Origin: Megalobrama amblycephala
Taxonomy: Eukaryota > Chordata > Actinopteri > Cypriniformes > Xenocyprididae
Assembly: GCF_018812025.1 (NCBI RefSeq)
Contig: NC_063061.1
Span: 39,974,674 to 40,038,673, forward strand
Direction of reading: 5' to 3'
DNA: 64,000 nt
Shown: piece by piece, positions 23,240 to 35,934 of the stretch
Layout: every line of letters begins with the position of its first letter
How positions within the stretch are numbered: position 1 is the stretch's first letter
Made by a program: the position numbers and the translations under genes
The notes under the pieces: generated by a model
What the model was told of the DNA's origin: nothing
Seen by the model: the letters and a program-made list of their open reading frames with translations, nothing else
Database searches by the model: none

Positions 23240-26200
23240 ATGGCATCCTTAAACCTTGGATCATTAAAGGTTAATGGATGCCGTGGTGCTGAAAAAAGGT
23301 TTGCTTTGTTTGATTTTTTAAATTAGAAAAAAGCGAGTGTAGTTTTTCTGCAAGAAACACACACGGATGTGGATAATCAGGTGCAATGGTTAAGCGAGTG
23401 GAAAGGGACAGCTTTTCTTAGCCATGGTTCTAATGTTAGTGCTGGAGTAGCAGTTCTTTTTTCTCCAGATTTACAAATTAAAGATAGTAGAGTTGAAGAA
23501 ATCATACCTGGTAGAATGCAATTGATTGATATTAAATTATATGAGTTGTCTTTTTCTCTTATTAATATTTATGCTCCAAATGATGGTGTAGAAAGAGTTT
23601 CTTTTTTTAGAAAATTAAAAGAGGTCATTTCAAAAGTTTTACACAATAGTATAATATTTTTAGCTGGTGATTTTAATTGTACTCTTGATTATACTATGGA
23701 TCGGAATCATGTCGAACCGCATCAAAATTCAGCCAAAACTCTCAAAACTGTTGTTCAGTATCATAATCTTGTGGATATATGGAGGGAAGCTTTCCCTTAC
23801 GATAAACAATATACGTGGCTCAAAATTAATTCTAACACCATTTCTTGTTTTATGTTCAAATGAACAAAAGAGGTAGATTTTCTAATAGTAACATTTTGCC
23901 AACATCTTTTTCTGATCATCATTATATTGCAGTAACTATGACAACAACACAGAGGACTTCTTACCATAAAATTTGGCGTTTTCACTCTTTTTTGGGGAGA
24001 GTGGAGAGAGAGAAAGTTACAGTATAAAACGTTAAGCCAGTGGTGGGATATCGGAAAAGTACAGATTCAGATCTTTTGCCAACAATATACAAGCAATCGA
24101 ATGATGGAACTGAAAGAAAAAGTCCAGTTTTTGGAACAGCAGATTCTCAAGTTAAGCAGTTCCATCAGTGAGGGTGAAGAGACGGAAACAGCAAAAAGGC
24201 TAAAAGAGTATAACTTGATTTTGAAGAATTTATATGAAGAAAGAAGTCGCAGTGCATTTTTACGGGGAAAATATCTTCAGTTAAACAGCATGGATTCTTC
24301 AACTACTTTCTTTTTCTCATTGGAGAAGAAGATTAGAGAAAAGAAGAATATAAACTATCTTAAATTGTCAAATGGGAAAGAGATAACAGAAAAGAAATAA
24401 ATAATTTCACAAGCTTTACTTTTTTATGAAGATTTATATACTGCACAACCTTGTGACCTAGAAGCAACTAATCAGCTTTTAAATGGACTTCCACATCTTG
24501 AAAAAAGATGATGAAGCTGAATTAGAGAAACCATTGTCATTTCAAGAGTTAACCATGGCTGTTCAGCAACAATCTCCAGGAAAATCACCAGGGCTGGATG
24601 GATTGACTTCTGAATTTTACAAAGCTTTCTGGTCTCTTATTGGACAGGATCTGTGTGCTGCGTTTCTTGAAAGCTCTGAACCAAAAGTCTTACCCCTTGG
24701 TTGCAGAAGAGCTGTGGTCAAGAAAGGAGATCTTGGTTTATTAAAAAACTGGCGACCAGTCTCTCTTTTGGGAACTGATTATAAAATATTATCTAAAACT
24801 TTGACAAATTATCTTAAGAAATGTATAGCAACTATTATCCATGAAGATCAGTCTTATTGTGTACCAAAGCGATCTATATTTGACAATCTTTTTCTTGTGC
24901 AAGACATGTTACATTTAACTGAATTGCACAAACTTGATCTTGGTCTTGTGTGTTTGGACCAGGAGAAAGCCTTCGACAAAGTAGATCATGAATATCTGTT
25001 CAAAACACTTAAAGGCTTTGGCTTTGGGAAAGTTTTTATTTCATGCATAAGTATTCTATATAAGGATGTTTATAGTATGTTGAAAATCAATGGAAATCTG
25101 ACGAGTCCTTTTTCTGTATGTAGAGGAGTGAGACAGGGGTGCAGTTTATCTGGCCTATTGTACATAATTTCTGTTGAACCAATGTTGAAGATGTTGCAAG
25201 GATTGACATCATCTTGCTTCTCAAATATACCAGCAGTGAAACTAACAGCTTATGCTGATGACATCACAGGGATCATTCGATCCGATGATGATGTTAAAAA
25301 TCTAATTTCATGTCTTAACATTTTTCAGAATGCTTCTTCTGCACATGTTAATTGGGAAAAAAACTGACACGTTGTTGTTAGGGCATTGGACAAATCAGAA
25401 TCCACCTAAGCTTCCACATCAGCGTCTTTGGAATAAAGAAGGAGTTAAGATACTTGGACTGTTTTTTGGGACTGAGCAGTATATGGAAAAAAATTGGGAA
25501 GGACTAATAGAAAAAGTGACAGGAAAGCTCCTGAGATGGAAATGGATTCAAGCCATTGACAAAGAAATGTTTTTGATTTCAGGAAAAGTTGTAAAGGATA
25601 TGTTTGGGATTAAGTTTTATGGATCTGTTTTTAAAGCTCTGAGTTATTTTAAGTTGGAGCGAAAAGAACATTTTGGTTTGGATGAACCACTTTTTTATAA
25701 TCCTTGGTTTTCCCAAAAATGTATTACTTCCAACATTGATATTTCTAACCTTGTCTCAGGTGGGGTAACTAAAGGTTGGACATTTGGTTGAGAAATATAT
25801 TGAAGAATTTGAAAAGTTCTTTTCCTACAGCTTTGGGGGAATATATAACCAAATTTATGTCTGGTAATGATTATATAAATGTGTTTTTTCCAGAAGTGTT
25901 TATAACTCCACAGGTTGATCAAGTTTGGAATGATACTGGTGTTAATGTGAATATGTTGCTATCTTTTAAAGGTTTACAAAGTCTTCCTTTTTCTGTAGTG
26001 AACAAACTAAGTCTATATAATGTTTGTGTAAAGTCTTTTTTTGTTGGGCAGTTAAGAGAGAGGAGAGACACAAAATGGAGAACTCATCTCTTAGGGTCAG
26101 GAAATAAATCACCTTCCTGGTGGTTATTGTATAAAAACCCCCTACCAAAGAGGTCTGGTGATTTACAGTGGCGGATTTTGCATTGTGCACTACCAACAAA

Positions 26201-26651
26201 AGTGTTTTTGTTTAAATGTAACTATTCAGTTTCAGCACTTTGTACTTTGTGTAATGAAATTGATACTGTTTTTCATGTTTTTGGTGAATGTTGTAAATTA
26301 TCCCCGCTTTTCAATATTTTGGATAGAATTTTGAGTAGTTTAGGAATATTTTTTTCGAAAACAGTGTTTATTTATGGGTGTAAATATTCTCGTGATAAAT
26401 GGGAATTTTGTACCTTTTCAAATTTTTTAGTTGGTCAAGCAAAATTAGCCATTTGGAAGGCATATAAAATTTAAATGGAAGGACAAGAAGTAAATATGGT
26501 AAATATATTTAAGGCCTTGGTTGAATCTAGAATTAGGTTAGAATATGAATTTAATAAAATGAATAGTGATCTTTTAATGTTTGAGAAGAAATGGTGTGTA
26601 AACAAAGGGTTGATTTTTATAGAAGATGAAGAGATTTATTTTAACTGGTAA
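23240..26651 (+). pseudogene. Tx1-type LINE ORF2 (endonuclease, reverse transcriptase)
   Basis: It starts MASLNLGSLKVNG. The endonuclease shows FLQETHTD (catalytic Glu), INIYAPND and GDFN. The RT shows KSPGLDGLTSEFYK, NWRPVSLL, FDKVDHEYLF, GVRQGCSLSG and AYADD. A C-terminal C-x2-C...H zinc-finger-like segment (CTLCNEIDTVFHVF) follows near 26,240. Breaks include a stop after FDFLN (about 23,322), frameshifts near 23,860, 24,030-24,100 and 25,365, and a stop near 24,398. No frame spans more than about 300 codons. Its role was target-primed reverse transcription. Confidence 0.85.
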
Positions 26652-26734
26652 ATAGTTTGTTAAATATGATAGTTTTTTTTTGTATGTTAAAAGTATCTTT
26701 TTGATGGTGAATTAAATTGCTGTTTAAAAGTCAA

Positions 26735-26737
<3 letters not shown>

Positions 26738-26778
<41 letters not shown>
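26738..26778 (+). repeat. (CT)n microsatellite at the LINE 3' junction
   Basis: About 20 CT units follow the LINE 3' end, then run into CCTCCTCCTC. Confidence 0.95.
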
Positions 26779-26781
<3 letters not shown>

Positions 26782-26784
26782 CTC

Positions 26785-27500
26785 CTCCTCTTTCTTGCTC
26801 TTAGATGACTCCACATGCAACTGCTGATTGGTTCCTTAAAGTCCCGCATCTTTTGTAACACCAGACTCAAAGAGGCGGAGAGAGAGCAGAGCTGTTTGGT
26901 GTTGTGAGCTGTGAATTTGAGTCCTGTAGTAAAATTGTGTTGAATCTCATTCTGTTGTATATAACTTATTTTCTAGACCTTCATTTCTCCTGTTACCTGT
27001 TGTTTTCTTGTCTAAGCCATTTAGCTACCTTTTTTCTTCTTTTCTTTTTTTGTGGTGTTTGTAAGCTGGTGTGTGCCGTTATTTTTGATACTTTATTGTA
27101 AATATTGTAAATATTACCGTGGCGTTCATCTTAAAGCTAGGGATTGGCTGCCAGTCTTCTTTACTGTAAATATCTTTTCTCCTGTTTTTGCTGTAGACAG
27201 GGAGACAGGGAAGACTGCTGCCATTTGTTTCTTTTTCTCTCATAGGTTATTTAGAGGGCCTGGGTTTAGTTAGTGGCCCGTTTTATTTATTATTTTGGCA
27301 CTGCCCAATCCTGAAGAGATTGACCTGTTATTGTACACTGACAAAAGAGTCCTAAACACGTAAATGAACAGCAAGAATGCATTAGGAGTATTCGGTTTTC
27401 AGCAGGAAAGGTGTCATTTAAGCGGCCCCTAAAGTAATTAACAATTTTTACAACGGAAGTGATTCAAAAACCAACTTTTGCTCGATAAGAATTTTCCTAT
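26785..27500. other. Unclassified, possible LTR or repeat
   Basis: A pyrimidine-rich segment with several short plus-strand frames and no recognised protein. Its style resembles non-coding retroelement leader sequence, but no ends are found. Confidence 0.25.
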
Positions 27501-27504
27501 TGTC

Positions 27505-27578
27505 ACTGTGAAGCTGCTTTGAATCATTATGTATTGTGAAAAGCGCTATATAAATGAAGATGACTTGACTTGACTAAA
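27505..27578 (+). repeat. LINE 3' tail-like sequence
   Basis: GAAGCTGCTTTGAATCATTA and AAAGCGCTATATAAATGAAG followed by GACTT repeats is a frequent fish LINE 3' end. No body is recognised. Confidence 0.5.
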
Positions 27579-27914
27579 AACAAATTAACACACAGACTCA
27601 CGGTAGCAATACTTTCAGATTTCTTTATTTATGTTAACTTCTCTGACTCTAGACGTAACACAGGGACGTAACACAGAGGAACAGAGAAACACTGATAGAT
27701 TCTTCATTTGTGATGTGATGTGCCAAACTATAACACGCTCTGACTATTTCTGGTATGTATTTATGTGTTTTAGGGATTGAATTCAAAACAAATATTAACA
27801 TTACAGACCAAACTACTTTGCAATAGGATGTCTGCTTCATAAATATTATGAAAGGTATGGAAATATATGGTTTAGATCACTCAAATCATATGGAAATTGA
27901 AGAGTCCTTATATG

Positions 27915-28354
27915 TGTAATGAGGCAGGACTCAGGGTAGGATCCATATGCAAGCTTTTATTTAAACTGAGTTCGTAGTCAACAGGCTTTGATAGAACAAC
28001 AGCAAACAGGTATGGCAGAGAGCTGGCAGAATAATCAAGGAACAGGCAATGGGTCATGGCTGGCAGATAACAATCGTAAATCCTAAACAGAGCAAAGAGT
28101 CCAAAGGGCAGGCAGCAGAGAATCGTACATGGGGAACAGACAGGAACCGTAATGGGCAGACAGACACAATGATAACCGTTCAGAATTGCAACAGATACAA
28201 GACCTCGCAATGTGTGTGAGGATGTGACTAGCTTAAATAGTCCAGATAATGTGCTGCAGCTGAGTGTGCTGATTACTGATTGATGAAGTGAGTGCAGGTA
28301 AAGACCAGGGAGGATTATGGGAAATGGAGTCCGGGAATGACTGGAACTCTGACA
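27915..28354 (-). mobile_element. Solo LTR (gypsy-type), 440 bp
   Basis: Read on the minus strand it starts TGTCAGAGTTCC and ends CCTCATTACA. ATATG duplications flank it (27,910-27,914; 28,355-28,359). An AATAAA signal lies near the 3' side on the minus strand (about 27,960). No internal retroviral sequence is present, so it formed by LTR recombination. Confidence 0.85.
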
Positions 28355-28359
28355 ATATG

Positions 28360-29690
28360 GTCATCTAGTGGAAAATTTGGTAAGTTTTTTGTGAAATCAA
28401 CCTACAATTTGGCACAGAACTAGTTCAGATATTTAGATGTGATTTTCTTGAAGTTTTGGAGTTGAACGTGTTTTGTAAAATACATACGAAATGTATATTT
28501 TTATATTTTAAATGTTCATAAACGTAAACTTCTATAACTTCTTTAAAACTTTCTTTTACAACTTGTTTTACTTCTACAATAATCTGTGACATTTTGCCTT
28601 TAAAATGATTCCAAACTTCAGTCTGTGCTCTGAAGTGTTCAAGATTTTTAACAGTTGTCAGTTGATTTAACAGTTGTAGAAATATGTCAAAACACATCAG
28701 CGTGTTGAAACGTCACATGTTCATGACCTTAAATGAGAAAATGTCACAAAATGTCAAGAAAAAAAAAACAGTTCAACCGGTATTTCAGTCAACTCAAAAA
28801 CTGAAGCGGGTCAAACTGACATGAGGGTTAACTGTCCTAACTGAACTGAGATCAGTGTGTCAGATAAAGCACATGATGGAAGTATACTCAGATCTCTATT
28901 ACTATAAAAGATGATCTTACGTCTGTAAGGAGACAAACGGTCATGAGTGTAACAGGCCACTGAATGAGCCGTGGAAAAAAAAATACAGGAAACAGCAGGT
29001 GCAAAAATGACGCAAACAACAAGAACCTCACGTGATGAGTGTCATATTTAACATGGAAATACATTATTTCACTTCAAACTGATATAAATAGAATTTCAGA
29101 TTTAGAATAAAAAACACAACTATGAAAATATAACAGCATTTCCACATACACTATTTACACTAATTCCTGTTCTTTTACCCACAAAACATTTATTTCTCCC
29201 TCTGGTTTGTTCTTGTTGGTCAGTTCATCTTATTTCATGATGATCTGTTCTGAATAAAGCTGTGAGAACATTTACTGTATTACAGCAAACTCTGTTCTAC
29301 ACAAAACCTCATGACCGTTTCATACTTTATCATAGCTTTTGATAACACACTGAATAGACACTCTTACAAATATTATGGATTTTATGCCAATTCTGTGAGT
29401 TAGTAAGTGTGTTTTCTAATGTGGTGTCTGTTTAACTGTAATTATTTCAGCATCAGGGGTGATTTAAACATTATCTTGCATTGTTCGCTGTTGAATGAAC
29501 TGACTGATAAAAGTACTAAACTGAAAGAAGATCATAGTGTTGTGTTTCAGTGATTACACCAAAAGTTCTCATTAAATATCACAATAATCTTGTGTTTAAA
29601 ACAGTGATTATGTAGAGTTTTGTACTAAAATGTTCACCTTACTTGTGAAAATAGTGCCAAAGAGAAAAAAAAAAAGTCAAACCAAGTGTA
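28360..29690. other. Intergenic, nothing firm
   Basis: A 90-codon minus-strand frame at 28,425-28,697 (MCFDIFLQLLNQ start, amphipathic) has no recognised domain. I leave it uncalled. Confidence 0.3.
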
Positions 29691-29694
29691 TTAT

Positions 29695-30545
29695 TATTAA
29701 TAGTGTAATGAACTTGGGTTTTTTGGGGGGTGCGCAAAGGATGTTGCTCATCCTTATTTGAATATGTCGTCAGCGCATGATCCTCCCTTTGACGGAAGTC
29801 AGGGATGAAGATTGCATTCACCTGTAATAGAAGAGATTTAAGAGACAATCGGCGAGAGGAACGGGGAGTCCAGGAGAGTAAATGTTGACTGCTTTTGCGC
29901 TCACTGGGAAAAATGTGTCGCTTGAGACCATTAGGGTTTGTCCGTCGATGAAGATAGACAGCCAGGTTTATGTGTGGATCTAGTTAGATAGTGGGGGTGG
30001 TACTTAGGAGCGCTGGCTTCTCATTTCTCTTCGTTACTCCCTTTCATCTCGGATGGCTGAGCACTGGCGATCGTGCTGAATAAAGACTGTGGACACACAA
30101 CACAGATATATGAACTGCGGACTGTCTCTGCCTAACTGCCGGATGTAGTGGCGAAGAGCGTTTGTTCTGGGAACGCGGACCTGGCAAGACTGTCTTCTTC
30201 CCCTGGACCCCATGGTGAAGTCTTGTTTTCCTGGAGGCGGGGAAGTGTTTTATCTTTCAATACTTTTTGTCTTTGTGTGGGTGGGTGGGTGTGTATGAAT
30301 GAATGTTGTAATTTGTAATTTTAGAAGTATAATCATTACTGTTCTGTACGTGCTGATCTGGGGAACGCTGATTTAGTTTTCACTGTTTTGCCATGAATTC
30401 GTGTGTGATTAGTGTCTATTTAGGTAGATTATGCAGTATGGGGTATGAATTTAACCACTAGAGTGCAGTGCTGGGAATTCCACTTTTGATTGATGTATAT
30501 TCGCAAAACTCTATTTTGCTGAATTAAATAAAGTGTAATTTTCTA
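29695..30545 (+). other. GC-richer island, possible LTR or unannotated exon cluster
   Basis: This segment is richer in CpG than its surroundings, with AATAAA signals at about 30,081 and 30,524 and a GTGGGTGGG run. It could be a long LTR or the 5' part of a transcription unit. No matching ends or protein are recognised. Confidence 0.25.
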
Positions 30546-30929
30546 ATACAGTCTTGGTGGTGTGATGTACCCTCTGTTCTCCATTTGTCTGAGCAAATTG
30601 CTGTTAAAACTGCAAGGTTTGTTACAATATTACAGTTTGTTATAATCTCTAGGACCCAATTCTCAATACTTGGGTCACTTTTTTTTTTTTCAAAACTCTT
30701 CACACAGTATAACAAGGATAAACTGAGGATCGTTTATCATTGTTTTGAGACAAAATGCATTGCATTGATGACATCTTTCAATTTAAATGAATTATTTTCT
30801 CACTAAGACACAAACACCAAAACTTTATGTACTATACAGGCCAATTTGCACGTTTATTCTCTTTTCAAAACTTTTAAACTTGTTCAAACCTAACAAAACA
30901 CAATGTATGGGCTTTGCAGCATAAACTGC

Positions 30930-31245
30930 AGCGAAAAAAGAGGTGATTTTATGAGGACATTACCCATGTCCCCACTTTTCAAAAGGCTTATAAATCAGCC
31001 TGGTCTCATTGTTAATACGTAGGTATTAATACGTAAGTTTAAAAGACACAAAACGTAAATTTTTGCACGTTTTGAAAGGTGCTAAAACGTACATTACTGA
31101 CGTAATTATGGCACCAAAACGTAAAAATACTTACGTTTTTACAGCGAATAAAACGTAAAACATTTACGAATCTTTAATTCATAAATCATACAGAATGAGT
31201 TTTTATGAGAAAGTAAAAGTGTGCACAGTTATATGTAAGTTTTTT
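30930..31245 (-). repeat. Dispersed repeat with an ACGTAA cluster
   Basis: Parts (CCACTTTTCAAAAGGC, TTATAAATC) are the inverse of 16,830-16,880 inside the piggyBac-like element. Between 31,015 and 31,165 the motif ACGTAA or its inverse occurs repeatedly. It ends near a T run at 31,240. Confidence 0.5.
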
Positions 31246-32117
31246 TTTTTTTTTTTTTTTCTTCTGTAGTCGACTAGTATTTGTTCATTTAAGCCAATAG
31301 TTGACTAATCACATTTATATTAATTTAACCTCTTAAATACTGGAGTGAATAAACCATAATAATGAGCGTTTAGGTAATATAGGCTATATATCACTCAAGC
31401 GCACACATAAAGCTTGCCATATAGAACCGGCAAAGTAATGATTATGAATGTGACAGAAACATCAAGGAGACATTTTAATTGTTTATTAATAAAGAAATGT
31501 TTTCTGAATCGGCTGCAAATATGAAGTTGTCATCGCTGACTCATCTCCGCATAATGCGCATTTCATTCGAATTACATCAGAGTGGCCTATTTCTATTCAT
31601 TTTTAATTATTTCGTTTTAAAGTAGTTATCTCAAGCTTTTTATAGATATATTTCTCATGTCTGCGAGGCAAGCAGCCGCTGAGTTTCGGTTCATGTTTTG
31701 CTCCAGTTCACGCGCCAGTGATCGCGCCCGCGCCTCCATGCCATGATTATATTTTCTGCTATATTTGCTTCTTATTCATTAAATCCAGGCAATTGGTTGA
31801 TGAAATATTGATTAAAATTAAGATACAATTTTTACAAAACGAAATTTACTTTAAAGAAATTCTTTCTACAAAACAAAACTTAATGAAGTGGTCAAAATCA
31901 TGTCTGACCCACTCCATGACTCACAATATTTTATGCATCTTTCTCATGCTGTTCACTTTTCATAATCAAATAAATGGATTTAAACATAAATATGAAACTA
32001 CGTTTTCTCTATTAAAACATAGTACAGTACCGAAAAATTTCATGTCGTGAGCAAGAGCGGATCATGAGTCACAAGTCGGATCAAGAATAATTTATTTTTA
32101 TTTTAGGGGCATCCAAG

Positions 32118-32127
<10 letters not shown>

Positions 32128-32166
<39 letters not shown>

Positions 32167-32172
32167 TTTTTT
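32128..32172 (+). repeat. AT run followed by a T run
   Basis: About ten TA units then about 20 T residues. The surrounding 31,250-32,400 is AT-rich without a recognised gene. Confidence 0.85.
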
Positions 32173-32409
32173 GTTGATGTGAGCCACACCCTGCTTCAAT
32201 AGGAAATGCAACTTTTCTAGGCTATTGTACCTCTTCTGCTTATAAAGAATAATAATGACAATACAACTGTGATTTAAGAAAAAAATACCTTTATTGAAAT
32301 AAGTGATTTATAAAGAACAATAACAACACAACTTTGATTTGAAGATAAACAGAAGTTAGCTGTTTATGAAGTACAGCTGTTATGAGAGTTATATAGATAA
32401 CTTGTTTAT

Positions 32410-32515
32410 GGGTAAACAGTGAAATAAAATGTTTGATAGCTGTTCATATAAACAGAATGTTTGATAGCTGTTTATGTAAACAAAAAGGTTGATAACTGTT
32501 CATGTAAACAAAAAG
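32410..32515. repeat. Short minisatellite, about 34-bp unit
   Basis: Three to four tandem units of the type GTTTGATAGCTGTTCAT followed by ATAAACAGAAT, with drift. Confidence 0.65.
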
Positions 32516-32564
32516 ATGTGATCACATCAAAAGAATGTAGAAAGAAAAAGAGCCCAATAGCATA

Positions 32565-32700
32565 TATATTAACCACTGAAGAATGAAAGACAACCGGTAT
32601 TGTAACGTCTTTATTAAAGCATGTATTAACTAGTAAAGAATGACAGACAACTGGTATTGTAATGCCTTTATTGCATGTATTAATCACTTATGAAAGAATA
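32565..32700. repeat. Two tandem units of about 66 bp
   Basis: GAATGAAAGACAACCGGTAT and GAATGACAGACAACTGGTAT begin two adjacent copies ending CATGTATTAA. Confidence 0.65.
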
Positions 32701-32819
32701 CAAAACAAGTGGAAATGCATTTGTTAGTAACATGTTAGTAATAGAAATGAAATAACATGTATTAGAAAGAAAGGCAATCTTTGAAGAATGTCTTTGAATC
32801 GTTGAAGGATGTCTTGATC

Positions 32820-33150
32820 AGAAGATCAGGACGCACCAGAGGAGAAGAGTCCAGAACAAAGAGGAGAGGCCTCTATATATAGATTCAGATGAGGGGAATT
32901 CCCAAGAAGATGACCTCAAGTGGTCAGATAGTCTATAAAAGGCTGGACCATGAAGAGAGCAGGAGGGGCTGCTTCACACCTGAGGCTGTACCTCCGACAC
33001 CAGAACCAGCTGATGATGCCTCCATCGCTGATATTGCCTTGACTGAAGAACTTTTCAATACTTATACTTTAATTACTTGTATAGAATGATAGTAGAATAT
33101 ATGTAATGTTAGTAGTATTAATGTAATAAATAAATGAACTTATAACTTTA
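32820..33150 (+). other. TATA-bearing transcribed-looking repeat
   Basis: TATAAAAGG at about 32,934 is followed by a 66-codon frame (32,889-33,089) and, at about 33,124, AATAAATAAA. It could be an LTR or a short retroposed transcript. Identity is unknown. Confidence 0.25.
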
Positions 33151-33330
33151 TAACTAAACTCGGCCTCATGTGGCATTCATTTAAGTCATTGAGCCTGAAC
33201 AGACCACGGAGAAGTCTTCTGTCTGATTGTAAGTATTTTTAAAATGCTTATAATTTAGGTCAGATTTGACTTTCTTACCTAACCTGAGAATAATAAAAAT
33301 AAGGTAAAGGTGCTTAGAGACGCATCACAA

Positions 33331-33333
<3 letters not shown>

Positions 33334-33416
<83 letters not shown>
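33334..33416. repeat. (AT)41 microsatellite
   Basis: An uninterrupted AT tract of 83 bp. Confidence 0.97.
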
Positions 33417-33418
<2 letters not shown>

Positions 33419-33908
33419 ACATTTAATATCATATATTTCAGAAACACAGACATGATCTGACAATCTTCACAATCTTCATGTTTTCTCTTGTTTGTGTCTT
33501 CATCTCTCTCTCCATCTACTGTAATTTAAACAAAACAAATAGAGAGAGATTACATAGAAATTTCTATGTAATTGCTTTGAAAAAGTGCAGTAACTGCTGT
33601 AGATCAAGAACAATGATGTGAATCTGTTTAGTGAACAATAGAGATCTGCTGTGAAGATTTGAGAAATTCTACATATGATTTATGTCTATTTCTACACATT
33701 TCAATATTATTTCTCTCTTGATCATTATAGGCTTGGTGCATCTTATTGTATCTCTTCTGTTGGCAGAACATTAAAACATTGAGTAAATACATATACATAT
33801 TTTATTTATACAGCTGTAGTGCATAACAAATCTGTACAATACATAAGTCTTCTGTTTCAGTATACACATTATTATTGATGTTTTTTCTCCCTTAGTTTTA
33901 TTTATTTA

Positions 33909-33934
33909 TTTAATATATATATATATATATGTGA

Positions 33935-33990
<56 letters not shown>
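33909..33990. repeat. AT microsatellite, split
   Basis: Two AT tracts separated by GTGACAC at 33,931-33,937. Confidence 0.95.
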
Positions 33991-33993
<3 letters not shown>

Positions 33994-34496
33994 AAGAGCT
34001 CCTGAAAAACCACACTTGGTGAATAAGGCTCATTCTGAACATTAACATGAATATGCTTCCATAGTTTATATAATGTTAAAACTGTCTTTTTTAAATAGAG
34101 ATATGAAACAATACTTCATCCAGCATCATTTAACAGATGAATCCAGAAAGATTCTCTGGAAGAACATCAATTATTCACTTCATTCACTGTTTTTCTCTTT
34201 CTTAGGAACAGAGAGGAATCTAAAGAGATGCTGGTTCTGGTCCTGAAACCTTCATCTTTGTGTTTGACTTCAATAATGATTCGCAAATAATAATAAAAAC
34301 TATGTCCATGTTTAATAGTTTCTATTAAACTCTTTTTACTTTATTAAAATATTAAAGTAGATGCATCTGCACTTTCTGATAAACTGAAACCTGTAAATGT
34401 TTATTATTGATGTTGGTTTCAAAACTTTATCCTTCATCTCCTGTAGAGGTAGACACATCACTATATTACAACTATAGAGCAATATTAATCTGAAAT

Positions 34497-34597
34497 GATG
34501 TATTTACAGTTTTTCTCAATTGATTTGACACATTTCTCCAAAGTAATGTAACTGCTCTCAAAACAGTTAACACTGATTGAGAAAAACTGTAAATTAT
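34497..34597. mobile_element. Small MITE
   Basis: TTTACAGTTTTTCTCAAT at the left and its inverse ATTGAGAAAAACTGTAAA at the right, about 100 bp in all. A drifted copy of the same end lies near 8385. Confidence 0.65.
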
Positions 34598-34779
34598 CTG
34601 GAGGAAAATATGCACACACACACATACCACATGGTTTTTTTTTCACATATATCCATTTATGCATAATGGGGTCACATATATATGTGATGCAGTATGAGGA
34701 CACACCCATTACAAACATTAACACCCCCACCTGCTCTCATACTGTACAGTACACCACTATAATAACAAAACATAACAAA

Positions 34780-34935
34780 CACAGCTTTGTGCTGCAAGAT
34801 ACCAAACAAAAAACTCTTGAATTTCTCTAACTTAAACTTTGTCACAGGTTTAGTCATGACATCAGCCAGCATTTTTTTCTGTTTTTCTCTGAGTGCTTTA
34901 TCTGTGTGTTTCTGATGTATGTTTGTCAGCAAAAA
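34780..34935 (-). pseudogene. Copia-type polyprotein C-terminus remnant
   Basis: The minus-strand frame reads MLADVMTKPVTKFKLEKFKS, like the conserved end of Ty1/copia RNase H (A-D-x-x-T-K-P-[...]-K-F). The rest of the element is not visible. Confidence 0.45.
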
Positions 34936-35691
34936 ATGCAGGAGAAACTGATCAGATGATTTTGGCTGCTTGTTAAAGATATAGTTGACACATAGTGTTA
35001 ACTGTTAATTTCATATGATTTGCTGTAACCTTGTGATATTGTGGAATCATAGTATGATAACCTGTACTGTATTCTGATTTTTAAGTCATTATGCAGAAAA
35101 TGTTTTCAGCCTTGTGTTTTTATTTTATTATTGAGACATCAGTAATCAACATATGAATCTCAACAATGGTGACTATCAACAAAGCTTTACTGTGACTTTA
35201 GCAGCTTGTTTTGTGATGTTCAGAGTTGATCTGAATTTTTGTGGGTCACCGTTGTGCTGGAGAGTAGAGCCTGTGCTTCAGTAGGATGAGCCAGAAAACA
35301 TTGGTGTTGTGCTGCGTGTTGCTTTATTTCAGAGGCAGTGAAGTATAGTTACATTAATTCACCCATGTGTGCTCTTTCTGGTTAAATACAAGAGATTCAC
35401 AGTTTACAGTGAATGTGTTTTGTTTATAACTATTCAGGATATATGTATAAAACAACAGTATTTTTCTGTTAAAAAAAAAAAAGTTTAATGAAAATTTCTG
35501 TTAAAGTTTTTTGCACTTTATTTCTATTAGAATATTTTACTTTAATTTTAAGGTTTTTGTTTGGCAGCCGTAGCTGACAGTCATTGACCTTTTTTTTTTT
35601 TTTTTTTACAATTTTATTTTATATAGTGTCGGTCAATACTCAATTGTCATTTTACCATCACTGAGTGAAATAATACTGTATATCAACATGT

Positions 35692-35913
35692 TTACATCTG
35701 TCGACACACTTTGACAGAGCACTGGCACCAGTTATCTTCACAGATTTGGCTCATACAGACATTTTCCATGTGGTTCAGCTGCACAGGATACATGCTGTTC
35801 TGTGTGGTCGCAGCCAGTGTCATATACATGTAGATGTACATGTAGATGAAGCAACTGTGGACTGTTTCTTTGACTTCCAGGAAATCAGGCCATTCTAATT
35901 CGGCATGTGACAT
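35692..35913 (-). other. 73-codon Cys-rich ORF, unrecognised
   Basis: ATG at 35,913 opens MSHAELEWPDFLEVKE. The C-terminal part has five Cys in about 21 residues (VCMSQICEDNWCQCSVKVC). There is no splice or paralogue support. It may be an exon of a small secreted protein or a chance frame. Confidence 0.2.
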
Positions 35914-35934
35914 ATCAAATTTTCATGTTGCTAT

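Larger units (their letters stand above)
20988..26737 (+). mobile_element. Tx1-type LINE inserted in a TC microsatellite (Kibi-like), dead
   Basis: It has two ORFs in L1/Tx1 order: a CCHC-bearing ORF1, then an ORF2 with an APE-type endonuclease and a reverse transcriptase whose YADD and RGVRQGCSLSG boxes are of Tx1 style. TC repeats lie directly on both sides (20,970-20,987; 26,738-26,778). I recall that the Tx1-clade family Kibi is described as inserting in TC microsatellites. That matches this arrangement, but the family name is inference. Stops, frameshifts and a MITE inactivate it. It appears close to full length. Confidence 0.75.

Noticed and set aside
33334..33416. Possible CRISPR-like or replication-origin tandem array
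   Set aside because: It is a plain AT dinucleotide microsatellite without spacers.
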